This document shows positions 1 to 8,700 of a DNA stretch of 49,764 nt, piece by piece. Both the position numbers and the translations under genes were made by a program. Within the stretch, counting starts at the first letter, position 1. Each line of letters begins with the position of its first letter. Below the pieces are notes generated by a model. It was not told where the DNA came from. It ran no database searches and worked only from the letters and a program-made list of their open reading frames with translations. This stretch comes from Massilia mucilaginosa. GTDB taxonomy: Bacteria; Pseudomonadota; Gammaproteobacteria; Burkholderiales; Burkholderiaceae_D. The stretch lies in the NCBI RefSeq assembly GCF_011682145.1, contig NZ_WHJH01000052.1:1-49764 (forward strand). The letters are read 5' to 3'.

Positions 1-2
1 CA

Positions 3-71
3 GAACTGCCGCAGCGCCAGGCCGGTGCCGACATTGCCGATCTGTTGCCGTTCAACTTTACTGCTGTTTAA
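3..71 (+). pseudogene. C-terminal fragment of a transposase (probably IS66 type)
   Basis: An open frame enters from the left edge and ends at TAA 69-71. The last 22 residues contain a DIADLLPFNF stretch, which resembles the C-terminal tail of IS66-family TnpC proteins (the frameshifted copy at 950-2018 ends with a comparable EALLPWHYRV). The start lies outside the window, so it could be the end of an intact gene or a remnant. The family call rests on this short tail only. Confidence 0.35.
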
Positions 72-100
72 CAGCCGCTTGCCCGTCGATTAGGGCAACG

Positions 101-202
101 TCAAGGTGCGGTAGAAATCGCGCTTACGTTATAGACATCCGCGTAAATCTCAAATATTTTCTCCGGCGGCACAGAGATTGTGACTCGACTTTCCACTTGC
201 AT
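101..202 (-). pseudogene. Truncated SRPBCC/polyketide-cyclase-like gene, 5' end only
   Basis: From ATG at 202 a 33-residue frame reads MQVESRVTISVPPEKIFEIY and then stops at 101-103. This opening is typical of SRPBCC (START/Bet v1-like) proteins of about 140-150 residues, so roughly the first fifth survives. A good ribosome site (AGGAG, complement of 211-215) lies 8 nt upstream of the ATG, so the gene was once real. It is cut between two transposase remnants, which suggests that IS-mediated rearrangement removed the rest. Confidence 0.55.
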
Positions 203-238
203 TTCGGTTACTCCTTTGTAGTCTATAAATTATGTAAC

Positions 239-253
239 GCACTCTACGAGTGC
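239..253. repeat. Short perfect inverted repeat upstream of the SRPBCC fragment
   Basis: GCACTC and GAGTGC form a 6-bp stem around TAC, 37 nt upstream of the truncated SRPBCC start. It could be an operator or leader hairpin, or chance. The rest of 203-402 shows no convincing gene. Confidence 0.25.
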
Positions 254-436
254 AGCATCACATCGATATCCTGAGTCGCCATGGCTTGACCTTTCTGTGC
301 CTAACGTCGTGGTGTGCGAATGGCCGCCCGGGAATTAGTATTGAACTGTGCCGTATCCGGCCAGTCCGCTCATCCTCGAAAGACTCGATATGCCGGTTAT
401 TTGTAAGCGATCCAGTAACCCCCATTGAGCAGTCCG

Positions 437-940
437 CTAGCGCGATGCAACGTGCAGCGGAACATGCGCGAGGCAATTGACGATATTCATGGCAGCTAGC
501 AACACGTACTTGTCGCTCTCCTCGGGCCGCACCTTGGCTAGCCACTGCGTCAGCTCGGCTGTCACACAGGCAAGCAAATGTGGCTCTGGGTAGCTGGCGA
601 TGAATTTGGCCTGCGACTGGCTCGCGAGTGCCGGTCCCAGACCGTTGGCGAAGTTGACTGTCCCGCTTAAGCGCGCGGCTTGCTTATCCAGTTCGTCCTC
701 TGTGATGCGCGGCCATTGGATACCGGACTCTCGCATCGCCAAAAAGCAAACGAACAGACGCTCCAGCAGGAATTCCATTTTCTCGAAGGAGACGCCGAAT
801 CTCGTCAAGACGAGGAAGGAGCCAAACAGCGTGGGCTGCTGTTGAAACACCTCGTCTGCCAATGCCGTTTTGCGCTCCATGGTCATGGTGCGCAGCGCTT
901 CGATGGCCCGGGCAAGGTGTTGTGCTGTAATGCGTGGCAT
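437..940 (-). CDS. Conserved hypothetical protein inside the IS66 element
   Basis: A 167-residue frame starts at ATG 940, 9 nt downstream of the transposase stop (950-952), so it would be co-transcribed with it. The protein looks mainly helical, with no signal peptide, membrane segment or catalytic motif that I recognise. Its position between the transposase and the left terminal repeat suggests an IS-borne accessory gene. The frame is intact while the transposase is not. Confidence 0.55.
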   Translation of the reverse strand: MPRITAQHLARAIEALRTMTMERKTALADEVFQQQPTLFGSFLVLTRFGVSFEKMEFLLERLFVCFLAMRESGIQWPRITEDELDKQAARLSGTVNFANGLGPALASQSQAKFIASYPEPHLLACVTAELTQWLAKVRPEESDKYVLLAAMNIVNCLAHVPLHVASR

Positions 941-949
941 TGGAGGCTT

Positions 950-2018
950 TCAGGTTACAGCAGTATTCGGTTGACCGCCAACGCGGTAGTGCCACGGCAG
1001 CAGTGCCTCGACTTGCTCGACCGTTTTGGCTGCGGGCAGTTCGCGCAGTACGTGGCACAGCCACGCGTAGGGCTCGACGCCATTCGCCTTGGCGGTCTGC
1101 ATCAGCGATGCAAACCACGGCACTGGCATGGGCGCCAGCCGGCGTGTCGGCGAACAACCAGCCTTTGCGCTCGACGTAATGTACCAGCTTAGGCCAGTAC
1201 TTGTGCATGTAGCTCAACGCTTCGCCCAGCTTGTTCTTGTCTTTGGGCTGCACCCGTGGCGCCTCCACGAAACGCCGGCGCACATGCGCCCAACAGACGA
1301 GATGCTCGACGTATTCGGTGCGCGCCACCGCGTTGCAGGCTTCGTAGCCGTCGGTCATCAGGTAGCCGCGAAAGCCTTCCAGCAGGCGTGACGGCACCTG
1401 GGCGCTGCGGCCCGGATCGTGGTCGTACAGGACCACAGGTCGCGTCGGCGGACCGCCCGTCTGCACCCACATGTAACTGTTGCTGGTGGGCGTCTTGCCC
1501 GGCTCCTTGAGCACCTGTACCACGGTCTCGTCCATGTGGACGAGGGCACCGTCGAGCAATACGTCGCGTAGCAGATTGTGCAGCGGCTGCAGCACGCCGG
1601 CGGCGCCGATCACCCAGCGCGCAAGGACATGCTCGAAGCGGGCCAGCGGCAACCCGTCGAGAACCTTGGCGACCAGCAGCAGGGCCAGGAAATTGACGCT
1701 GGCATTGCTCTTTGGCAGAGGCTGTGGCGGCAGCGGCGCCAGCCATTCCGGGGTGGGCAGCAGGCCAAGCTCCATACGCACAGCGCCAATCGTCAGCACG
1801 CACGATGGCGCCGTGCCCTGCACCGGCGTGACATTCAGGGTGACGAACTTGCTCTGTGTGTCGGCCGCCGCTGCCATCGACCTGAACTTGGCCCGCCAGT
1901 AATACAGCGACGTCACCGACAAATCGTGGGCTCGGGCGTACTCGCTGCTCACCCAGCCATCCCGCTCGATTGCCATCACATGCTCACGCCAAAAATCCAT
2001 GCCGCCTGCCATATCCAC
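950..2018 (-). pseudogene. Broken IS66 transposase (TnpA-TnpC fusion, frameshifted)
   Basis: The first ~90 residues look like TnpA (helix-turn-helix start, ending near LPTPEWLA). They run directly into the middle of a TnpC DDE domain (SNASVNFLALLLVAK), so TnpB and the N-terminus of TnpC have been deleted. Two catalytic Asp regions can be seen (HMDET and MTDGYEA). The segment that should carry the third acidic residue is missing, because VHYVERKGWLF joins sequence that is normally further apart. After GAHASA, near 1135, the frame shifts by one. The other frame continues as FASLMQTAKANG and ends EALLPWHYRV...TAVT at 950-952. This transposase cannot be active. Confidence 0.8.
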
Positions 2019-2155
2019 GCCCGATGAAAACGATATGGCAAGGATGCCGCTATTTGAATCACCTGAACAGCTTGGGGTTCATGGACCGCTTACCTTGAAA
2101 GGCTTGTCGCTCCAGTGAAATTTTGCGAGTCCCGCCGCCAAACGCCCCTGACGCC

Positions 2156-4354
2156 TCAAAACTTCAGTTCAGCGATCGCCCGCAGCACCATGTAGGTCGG
2201 CGCCGTCACCGTCTTGGTCTGCCACAGCGCCTCGCCGGCATAGCTTGCTCGCTTGAGATCATCCTCATGCAGCAAATTGGACGCGCTCAGGCGCAAGTGC
2301 ATCTTGGGCGTAAACTTCCACAGCACATAGCCTTCGAGCCCGCGCTTGTTCGATTCGCTCGATGTTTCATAGCCCGACAGGCGCACCGTCCCGTTCCTCG
2401 CATAAGCCAGCGTCGCCCCCGCCGACACCGGCACCGAGCTGAAAGTATAGTCGGCCCCGACATTGACCGACAGCGGCGCCTGGTTGCCAATGCGGTTGTC
2501 CGGCCCCGGCACCGCGTCGAGCGCCGACCAGGTGCGCGCGAGCGAGGCGCGCACGTCCAGCGCCGGGGCGCCGGCGAGCAACTGCGGCAGCTTGAATTTG
2601 GTCTCGAGCGTGATGCCGCGCGCCAGCGCCCGCCCGCTGTTGAACGGGCGCGCCACCCAGCGCTCGCCTTCGCGCACGGTGCGGGTCAAGGTCACATCGT
2701 CGATGCGGCGCGTGAACAGGCCCACGCCGACCATGCCATCCTGGCTCAGATAATGTTCGTAGGCCAGGTCGAGCCCCAGCGCGCGCTCGGGCCGCACATC
2801 GGGATTGCCGCTGGTATCGGGCCGCGTCACCGTGTTGGCCACCGACATGCGGCGTCCGGCGATCAGGCTCTCGCTCGCCGGCACGCGCCAGGTGCGCGCC
2901 AGCCCCAGGCGCACCTGGTCCGACTTGGTGCCGGGCAGGCGCCACACGCTCTGCAGCACCGGACTGAACATGCCCCTGGCAAAATCCACCCGCTGCCCGA
3001 GATTGTTGGCACTGTCCAGTTCCACCCGCTCCCAGCGCAGGCCGAGATACACCGCCACGCGCGCCGTGACGTCCCATTCGTCCTGGGCGTACAGCGCATA
3101 GCGGCGGCTGTCGACCCGAAAAGCGGTGCCGGCCTGGTCGAGCCGCGAGCGCGCATCGATCACGTCGCTGCGATGGTACTGGTCGCGGTCGCGCTGGAGC
3201 TCGACGCCGCTCACAAAAGCGTGCTTGTCGGTATACGCCGTGCGCAGCTTGGCCGAGGCCGTCAGGCTGCGGTTGTGCTGGTCGTTCGCGGTATCCTGGC
3301 GGTTGCGCAAGCGCTGCCCGCGGTCGACGAAATCGATGCCGCTCGACGCTTCCGAGCGTCCATAGGTCGCTCCCGCTTTCGCCTCCAGCTTGCTGCTCGC
3401 GCCCAGCGTCTTGATCCAGGTCAGGTTGTTGCGGATGGTCAGCGACGAACCCGCGCTGGTGTAGTTCTCGTTGGCGTAGTCGGTCTCCGGTCCGCGCAAA
3501 AAATCGGTGCGCCCGAAGCCTGCGCTGTCGTAGCGCAGGCCGGACAGATAGCTTTGCAGCGCCAGCGACTCGTCGGCGCCGAATTTTTTGCTGATGCGCG
3601 GTGCCAGGCTCCAGTTCCAGCCGCGATCCTCGTTGAACTGCTTCATCTCGCGCAGGATCGCCCCCTCCTCGCCCGCGCCTTCGGTCCGGGTCAGGTAAGT
3701 TTCGTCGCCGCTCAGCTGGCGCGTGGCGGCCGTCACCAGCCAGCTGAGCGTGTCGTCCTGGCCGCTCCAGGTGCTTGACAACTGCGGCTTGGTGCGGTCG
3801 TTGTCGTGATAGATACCGGCGCGCAACTGCCGCTGCTGCTTGCCGTTGCTGCGCTTGAGGATGAGGTTGATGGTGCCGGCAATCGCCTGCGTCCCCATCT
3901 CGACCGTGGGGACGGCGAGGATCTCGATGCGTTCGACCACATCCGGCGCGAGGTTGTCGAGCATGAAATGGGGCGGGGCCGGCTCGCCGTTGAGCAGGAT
4001 GCGCACGTAGCCGCTGCCCAGGCCACGCATGCTGACTTCGCCGCCTTTGCGTCCCGGAACGCCATTGACGACAATGCCGGGCTGGCGCCGCAGCACGTCG
4101 AGCACGCTACCATCGCCATAGCGCACCAGCTCGGCCGCACCGACAGTCTGGCGGAACGTGCCCGATGCGCGCCGCTCGTCGCCGCGGCTGGCGCCGATCT
4201 CGACTTGCGGCAGCGCTGCCGGCACGGCTGACACGGGCGCTGGTGTTGCCGGCGGCGCGGCAGGCGGCGCGTCCTGCGCATGGGCCTGGCCGCACAGCGC
4301 CATGGCGGCGATCACGGATGGGCTGAAAAACGGGGACAGCTTGGTCAACGTCAT
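2156..4354 (-). CDS. TonB-dependent outer-membrane receptor
   Basis: A 732-residue outer-membrane receptor for energised uptake of a ligand (siderophore, vitamin or other). It has a signal peptide ending near GQAHA-QD and a Pro/Ala-rich linker. A plug domain at about 45-165 has the usual LRRQPGI, MRGLGSGY and RIEILAVPT signatures. The rest is a 22-strand-type barrel ending in the aromatic C-terminus LKF. The plug is of the FepA/PupB kind, but the ligand cannot be deduced. No TonB, sigma/anti-sigma pair or siderophore genes lie beside it. The 223-bp upstream gap is shared with the divergent gene at 4578. Confidence 0.92.
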   Translation of the reverse strand: MTLTKLSPFFSPSVIAAMALCGQAHAQDAPPAAPPATPAPVSAVPAALPQVEIGASRGDERRASGTFRQTVGAAELVRYGDGSVLDVLRRQPGIVVNGVPGRKGGEVSMRGLGSGYVRILLNGEPAPPHFMLDNLAPDVVERIEILAVPTVEMGTQAIAGTINLILKRSNGKQQRQLRAGIYHDNDRTKPQLSSTWSGQDDTLSWLVTAATRQLSGDETYLTRTEGAGEEGAILREMKQFNEDRGWNWSLAPRISKKFGADESLALQSYLSGLRYDSAGFGRTDFLRGPETDYANENYTSAGSSLTIRNNLTWIKTLGASSKLEAKAGATYGRSEASSGIDFVDRGQRLRNRQDTANDQHNRSLTASAKLRTAYTDKHAFVSGVELQRDRDQYHRSDVIDARSRLDQAGTAFRVDSRRYALYAQDEWDVTARVAVYLGLRWERVELDSANNLGQRVDFARGMFSPVLQSVWRLPGTKSDQVRLGLARTWRVPASESLIAGRRMSVANTVTRPDTSGNPDVRPERALGLDLAYEHYLSQDGMVGVGLFTRRIDDVTLTRTVREGERWVARPFNSGRALARGITLETKFKLPQLLAGAPALDVRASLARTWSALDAVPGPDNRIGNQAPLSVNVGADYTFSSVPVSAGATLAYARNGTVRLSGYETSSESNKRGLEGYVLWKFTPKMHLRLSASNLLHEDDLKRASYAGEALWQTKTVTAPTYMVLRAIAELKF

Positions 4355-4577
4355 GGCAAGGTCGAATCAAAGAGTGAGCGCGGACCGCGCCGGGATCATC
4401 ATTCATTTTGCCAACAATGTCAATTTCAAAATTTTGCATGCAATGCAAGTTTGCCAGCCTTGCGGCCGGTGCGCGCGTGGTGGCTGCGGCGCGGTAGAAT
4501 GCGGCAACAGACACGGCCCTTGCCGCCCCGGCGCGGACCGACGATGTCACTACGCTCCACGCGGAAAGACGAGCGCC
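4355..4577. promoter_or_regulatory. Divergent intergenic region, AT-rich core
   Basis: This 223-bp gap separates the TonB receptor (minus) from the membrane-protein gene (plus) and must carry both promoters. The stretch around 4395-4450 is much more AT-rich than its surroundings. ATGAATGATGAT on the minus strand only loosely resembles half of a Fur box, so I do not call one. Confidence 0.4.
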
Positions 4578-5120
4578 ATGCACATCAGCCAGCATCCCAC
4601 CCATACCCTCGACTTGCGCGTGCGCGAGCTGCGCCAGTTGTTCAACTCGCTGGACCCGACGCCGTTCCTGAACAAGGATCTCGACCGCGCCTGCGAGGCC
4701 TTCATCGAGAACTGGGCGCTGTCGCTGCCGCACGATTGCCACCTGCACCTGACCATCCATGTCGAGGAGCCGGCGGCGGCCAAGGAAGCCGGCGAGTTGG
4801 TGGCCGACGCCATCCACAATTATTATGGCTACAAGATCGGCCTGGTACGCGGCGAACTCGGCCAACTGATGCGCGTGGGCCGGCTCAGCCTGTGCATCGG
4901 CCTGCTCTTCGTCGCCGCCTGCCTGCTGCTGGCCGAAGCCATCACCAGCCTGATCCCCGGCCCGACCGCCAAGATCGCCCGCGAAAGCCTGACCATCATC
5001 GGCTGGGTGGCGATGTGGCGCCCGGTGCAGATCTTCCTGTACGACTGGTGGCCCTTGAAGGGACGCATCAAGGTCTACGACAACCTCAGATTCGCCCGTG
5101 TCAGCGTCGTACCCGCCTGA
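4578..5120 (+). CDS. Small membrane protein of unknown function
   Basis: A 180-residue protein from ATG 4578, preceded by GGAAAGA about 7 nt upstream. The N-terminal ~100 residues are soluble and helical, including HLHLTIHVEEP. Two hydrophobic segments follow at about 101-125 (LCIGLLFVAACLLLAEAI) and 135-155, the second ending in the aromatic stretch WRPVQIFLYDWWPL, and then a short basic tail. I do not recognise the family. The frame remains open upstream to 4158, but codon content and the ribosome site favour 4578. Confidence 0.7.
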   Translation: MHISQHPTHTLDLRVRELRQLFNSLDPTPFLNKDLDRACEAFIENWALSLPHDCHLHLTIHVEEPAAAKEAGELVADAIHNYYGYKIGLVRGELGQLMRVGRLSLCIGLLFVAACLLLAEAITSLIPGPTAKIARESLTIIGWVAMWRPVQIFLYDWWPLKGRIKVYDNLRFARVSVVPA

Positions 5121-5174
5121 TTGAACAAGCATGTTGCAAATGAGCATCACGACACGGTGCGCACGCAACAAGAC

Positions 5175-5196
5175 TGCCTGCATCGCAGGCAATTTG
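5175..5196 (+). terminator. Hairpin after the membrane-protein gene
   Basis: A perfect 7-bp stem, TGCCTGC/GCAGGCA, with a three-base loop, is followed by ATTTG. It lies 55 nt after the stop of the gene ending at 5120. The T-tract is weak, so termination is plausible but not certain. Confidence 0.4.
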
Positions 5197-5287
5197 ATCC
5201 ATAATCGACGCTCCAGTGTCCGGCGGCCGCGACAGCCGTGCGGACGCGCGTCCCGGTGGCCGTGCCACCCACGACTTTCGGGGTGTT

Positions 5288-7324
5288 ATGCCATTTTCCT
5301 CTCGCCTGTTGCTGTGCCTCGCTCTCGGCGCCTGCCTGCCGGGCCCGGCCTTGCTCGCCGCGGCGCCAGCGGGCGCGCCGGCCGCCGCCGAACTGGAGGC
5401 GATCCGCACCCTGTCGCATAGCTCGACCGTGGACGCCCTGGGACGGCTGGAAGCGTTGCAGGCGCGCACCGGGAAGGAGGCGCCCTACCCGCTGCGGCGC
5501 GACCTGCTGCGCACCGAAGTGGCGCTGCGCGAAGACGCCGGCCAGCTGGAGCGCGCGTATGCAGTCGAGCGCCAGGCGCTGCTGCTGGCGATCGACAACA
5601 ACGATCCGGTGTTCGCGGCGCTGGCCAGGCTGGGTGCGGTGCACCAGTTGCTCGACCAGAACCGCACGCACGAAGCCCAGGATGCGCTGGCGGAAGTCCG
5701 GGCCGGCTTGCCGGACCATCCGCCGCGCATGCTGCGCGTTGCCCTGGGCCGCGCCGAGGGCGATACCTTCAATGCCAAAGCCCAGTTCGACAAAGCACTG
5801 GCGGCCTATTTGCAGGCGCTCACGCTGGAGCAGGACGACCCGCACGCCGGCGAAAGCCGCGCCAAGCTGCTGGCGCAGATCGCGCGCGTGTACATCAACG
5901 TCGACAATCCGGCCAAGGCGATCGAGACCACCCGCCAGGCGCTGCGCGAGCGCGCGGTGCCGGCGCGCACCGTGGGGCGGCTCCAGTTCACCGAGGGCAT
6001 CGCCCTGCTCAAGCTACAGCGCGACAAGGAAGGCATCGCCGCCTTCAAGCACGCCCTCGACAGCGCCACGCGCGGCGGACTGAGCAGGCTGGAAGCGGAA
6101 GTGCGCGGCAACATCGCCGACTATTTCCTGCGCCAGCACGACTACCCGCGCGCCGAACAGGAGGCGCGGCTGGCCCTGGACGCCTCGGAGCGGGTCAAGG
6201 ACGAGAACATGGTCCTCATGGCCAAAGCCAATCTCGGCTTCGCGCTGATGGGTCAAAAGCGCTTTGCCGACGGGCTTCCCTACGTCGATGCCGTCATCGC
6301 CAGCCTGGAGCAGGCCGGCGCCACCACCGACCTGGCCGCCATGCTCGACGAAAAGGGCCGGATGCAGGAACAAGCCGGCCTGTACAAGGAAGCGCTGGCG
6401 ACGCTGCGCAAGCATCAGGCCGCGCAGCAAAGCGGCGAGCGCGCCGCCCGCGACCGCGCCGTGGCCGCCTTGCAGGAAGAATACGAGGCCGGCCAGCGCA
6501 CCCGCCAGATCGACCTGCTGCGCCGCGAAAACCAGGTCAAGGACGCCGACCTGCGCAGCCGCCGCCTGCTGCAACTGCTGACCACGGTCGGGGCCTTGCT
6601 GATCGTCGCCGCCGGCGCCGTGGTGCTGGTGCTGTACCGGCGCTCGGCCGGCACCAACGTGCGCCTGAACCAGCTCAACACCCAGCTGACTTATCACTCG
6701 CAGCACGACGCCCTGACGGGCTTGTACAACCGGCGCTGGTTCCTGGAAAAGATGGCCGCGCGCGGCACCCAAGCGCAGCGCAAGGACGAGCCGCACAGCG
6801 TCGACTGCATCATGCTGATGGACATCGACCACTTCAAGCACATCAACGACCGCTGGGGCCACGGCGTGGGCGACGCGGTGCTGGTCGAGGTGGCGCGGCG
6901 CCTGTGCGCGGCGGTGCGCGAATCGGACATGGTGATGCGCTGGGGCGGCGAGGAATTCCTGATTTACGCGCCGGGGGCCGACCCGGCGCACGTGGCCGAC
7001 ATCGTCGCCCGCGTGCTGGACGGCACCGGCGCCACGCCGCTCGAGGCCGGCGCGGGCAAGGTTCCGGTGACCCTGACCGCCGGCGTGGTCACCCTGCCCC
7101 TGCCCGGCGCCGGGCCAGATGGCGGCGACTGGGAACGCGCCATCCGCCTGGCCGACTGGGCGCTGTACCACGGCAAGGAGAACGGCCGCAACCAGGCGCG
7201 CATCGTCACCGGCCTGCTGGCCCCGCTCGAGTCGGTGCTGGCGGCGGCAGGCGGCGCGCAGGCCGGCGCGCCAGGCTTGATCGAGATGAGCTGTTTGCAC
7301 GGGCCGGCGCAAGGCACGGCGTAG
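5288..7324 (+). CDS. TPR-GGDEF diguanylate cyclase, membrane-anchored
   Basis: A 678-residue sensor that should make cyclic di-GMP from GTP. A signal peptide (residues 1-~27) is followed by a periplasmic TPR-like helical region to about 400 and a short coiled coil. One membrane helix (LLTTVGALLIVAAGAVVLVL) is at about 440-460, and a cytoplasmic GGDEF domain follows from about 480. The active loop reads GGEEF and the metal-binding region reads MDIDHFKHIND. RESD sits exactly five residues before GGEEF, so the product-inhibition I-site is intact. The start was set at ATG 5288 because a signal peptide begins there. The architecture suggests that a periplasmic peptide or protein signal is read by the TPRs. 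Confidence 0.9.
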   Translation: MPFSSRLLLCLALGACLPGPALLAAAPAGAPAAAELEAIRTLSHSSTVDALGRLEALQARTGKEAPYPLRRDLLRTEVALREDAGQLERAYAVERQALLLAIDNNDPVFAALARLGAVHQLLDQNRTHEAQDALAEVRAGLPDHPPRMLRVALGRAEGDTFNAKAQFDKALAAYLQALTLEQDDPHAGESRAKLLAQIARVYINVDNPAKAIETTRQALRERAVPARTVGRLQFTEGIALLKLQRDKEGIAAFKHALDSATRGGLSRLEAEVRGNIADYFLRQHDYPRAEQEARLALDASERVKDENMVLMAKANLGFALMGQKRFADGLPYVDAVIASLEQAGATTDLAAMLDEKGRMQEQAGLYKEALATLRKHQAAQQSGERAARDRAVAALQEEYEAGQRTRQIDLLRRENQVKDADLRSRRLLQLLTTVGALLIVAAGAVVLVLYRRSAGTNVRLNQLNTQLTYHSQHDALTGLYNRRWFLEKMAARGTQAQRKDEPHSVDCIMLMDIDHFKHINDRWGHGVGDAVLVEVARRLCAAVRESDMVMRWGGEEFLIYAPGADPAHVADIVARVLDGTGATPLEAGAGKVPVTLTAGVVTLPLPGAGPDGGDWERAIRLADWALYHGKENGRNQARIVTGLLAPLESVLAAAGGAQAGAPGLIEMSCLHGPAQGTA

Positions 7325-7338
7325 CGGCGGCATCCTGT

Positions 7339-7372
7339 ATCATCGTGGACAATCCGACAACACCACGATGAT
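7339..7372. repeat. 10-bp perfect inverted repeat between GGDEF and SUKH genes
   Basis: ATCATCGTGG (7339-7348) and CCACGATGAT (7363-7372) are perfect inverted copies with a 14-nt spacer. There is no T-tract. It sits 14 nt after one stop and 21 nt before the next start, so it could be an operator, an mRNA processing hairpin or a weak terminator. Confidence 0.4.
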
Positions 7373-7393
7373 CAATGACAAGGATAGTGCAGC

Positions 7394-8680
7394 ATGAGCG
7401 CAGCAAGTACCCCTGAAGACAAGGCGTGGGAGTTGCTGCGCGCAGCGAACGACCAGCAGCAAGAACAGCGTTTCGAGCAAGCCCTGGCGCTGGCCGGCAC
7501 GGCGCGCACGACGCTGAGCCGCATCACTGCCGGGCAGGCGAAAAGCGCACATTACCCCGTCTGGGGCAGCTTGTTCGAGGTGGAACTGACGGCGCTGGAA
7601 GCGCTCGGCAGGCCGGCTGACATGATTACCGTGGCGACCGAGCTGACCGACAAGTTCCGTTTGCGCGCCGGCACCCTGTTCGACAACGATCTGGTCACGT
7701 TTCGCCGCGTGCTGCGCCAGGCGTACGGGATCCGGGCGCGCGATTGCCTGGCGCGCCAGGACACTGCCGGCGCCATCAAACAGATCGAAGCCGCCTTCAA
7801 GGTCAAGGCGGGCGCCGGCGACTATCTCGATCCGTTCGAAACCCTGTACGACATCCGCGCCCAGGTGTATTGCCAGGCGGTCGACACCGATCCGAAAAAA
7901 TACCGCAAGCGCCTGTTCAGCGCCTTGCACACCCTGCAAAAGAAAGAAGTCGAGCATTACAGCACGGTGGCGTCGGCCCGGCCGAAGGCGCTGTTTGCCG
8001 ACCCTGACTTCGTGGCCTACCAGCAAAACACGCCGCTGCAAAAACTTATGAAAGGCAAAGCTGGCGACACTTGGAAGGACGCCATCAAGCGCTTCGCCAA
8101 GGTGGTCAAGCTGCTCAAGTTCGATGACTACCAGGCCAGCTTCAACGAGCTCGCGACCGCGCCGCCGGAAACGGAAGCGGCGCTGCGCCAGCTGGAACTC
8201 ACGCTTGCCTGCACCATCCCCGCCGCCTTGCGCCAGTTGTACCTGGAACACGGGGCCTTGGAGATGCGCGAAGACGGCATGTGGGGCACCCTGGCCGTGT
8301 ACGGCAGCGAGCACGCGTCCTGCATGCCGCCGCTGTCGGGCCTGATGGACGGCATCGATTCGCTGTGGGGCGGGCGGCCGGAATTCGACGACAGCTTTTC
8401 AGCCGAAGAGCTGGACTATTTGAATGCGCAGTATGTCGTGTTCGGCCATATTCACCATGACGACAATTCGTACACGCATTTGTACTTCAGCAAAGCCGGC
8501 GGCTGCGGCGCCGTGTACTACCACCAGGATCTTTGGGATGACGCCTCCCCCTCGTTCGAGGCGCTGCTCACGCCCCCGCACGCCGATGGCGAGCGCTTCG
8601 AGATCCTGTTTTCCCGGGCTGTCGACGACGTCATCGGGAGCATGGTCAGCTGGAAAGAAGACAAGGACAACGAGGCGTAA
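7394..8680 (+). CDS. SUKH (SMI1/KNR4) domain protein
   Basis: A 428-residue cytoplasmic protein without signal peptide, starting at ATG 7394 with AAGGA about 9 nt upstream. Residues ~1-240 form an unrecognised helical domain. The C-terminal ~180 residues look like a SUKH domain: ALRQLELTLACTIPAALRQLYLEHGAL followed by a beta-rich part ending in a SFEALL motif. SUKH domains are common in immunity proteins of contact-dependent and polymorphic toxin systems, but also occur as housekeeping or regulatory domains. No toxin gene lies next to it, so the role is open. Confidence 0.7.
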   Translation: MSAASTPEDKAWELLRAANDQQQEQRFEQALALAGTARTTLSRITAGQAKSAHYPVWGSLFEVELTALEALGRPADMITVATELTDKFRLRAGTLFDNDLVTFRRVLRQAYGIRARDCLARQDTAGAIKQIEAAFKVKAGAGDYLDPFETLYDIRAQVYCQAVDTDPKKYRKRLFSALHTLQKKEVEHYSTVASARPKALFADPDFVAYQQNTPLQKLMKGKAGDTWKDAIKRFAKVVKLLKFDDYQASFNELATAPPETEAALRQLELTLACTIPAALRQLYLEHGALEMREDGMWGTLAVYGSEHASCMPPLSGLMDGIDSLWGGRPEFDDSFSAEELDYLNAQYVVFGHIHHDDNSYTHLYFSKAGGCGAVYYHQDLWDDASPSFEALLTPPHADGERFEILFSRAVDDVIGSMVSWKEDKDNEA

Positions 8681-8690
8681 GCCGCCTCGT
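8670..8690. terminator. Hairpin shared by convergent genes
   Basis: ACGAGGCG and CGCCTCGT form an 8-bp stem with a 5-nt loop. It straddles the SUKH stop codon (8678-8680) and faces the GH9 stop at 8701. It has no T-tract, so it would be a structural rather than classical intrinsic terminator for both strands. Confidence 0.4.
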
Positions 8691-8700
8691 CCCGGCCCCG

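Larger units (their letters stand above)
403..2093 (-). mobile_element. Decayed IS66-family insertion sequence
   Basis: The ends are imperfect inverted repeats: GTAAGCGATCCA at 403 and, on the other strand from 2093, GTAAGCGGTCCA, followed in both by AACCCC; about 17 of the first 20 positions agree. GTAA ends are typical of IS66. Inside are a broken transposase (950-2018) and a passenger-like frame (437-940). The 8-bp flanks, 395-402 (ggttattt) and 2094-2101 (cttgaaag), do not match, so no target-site duplication is visible. The element has been rearranged or inserted by recombination. tnpB appears to be missing. Confidence 0.75.

Noticed and set aside
4395-4440. Fur box upstream of the TonB receptor
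   Set aside because: Only about six positions of one half-site agree with the consensus, and no iron genes are nearby.
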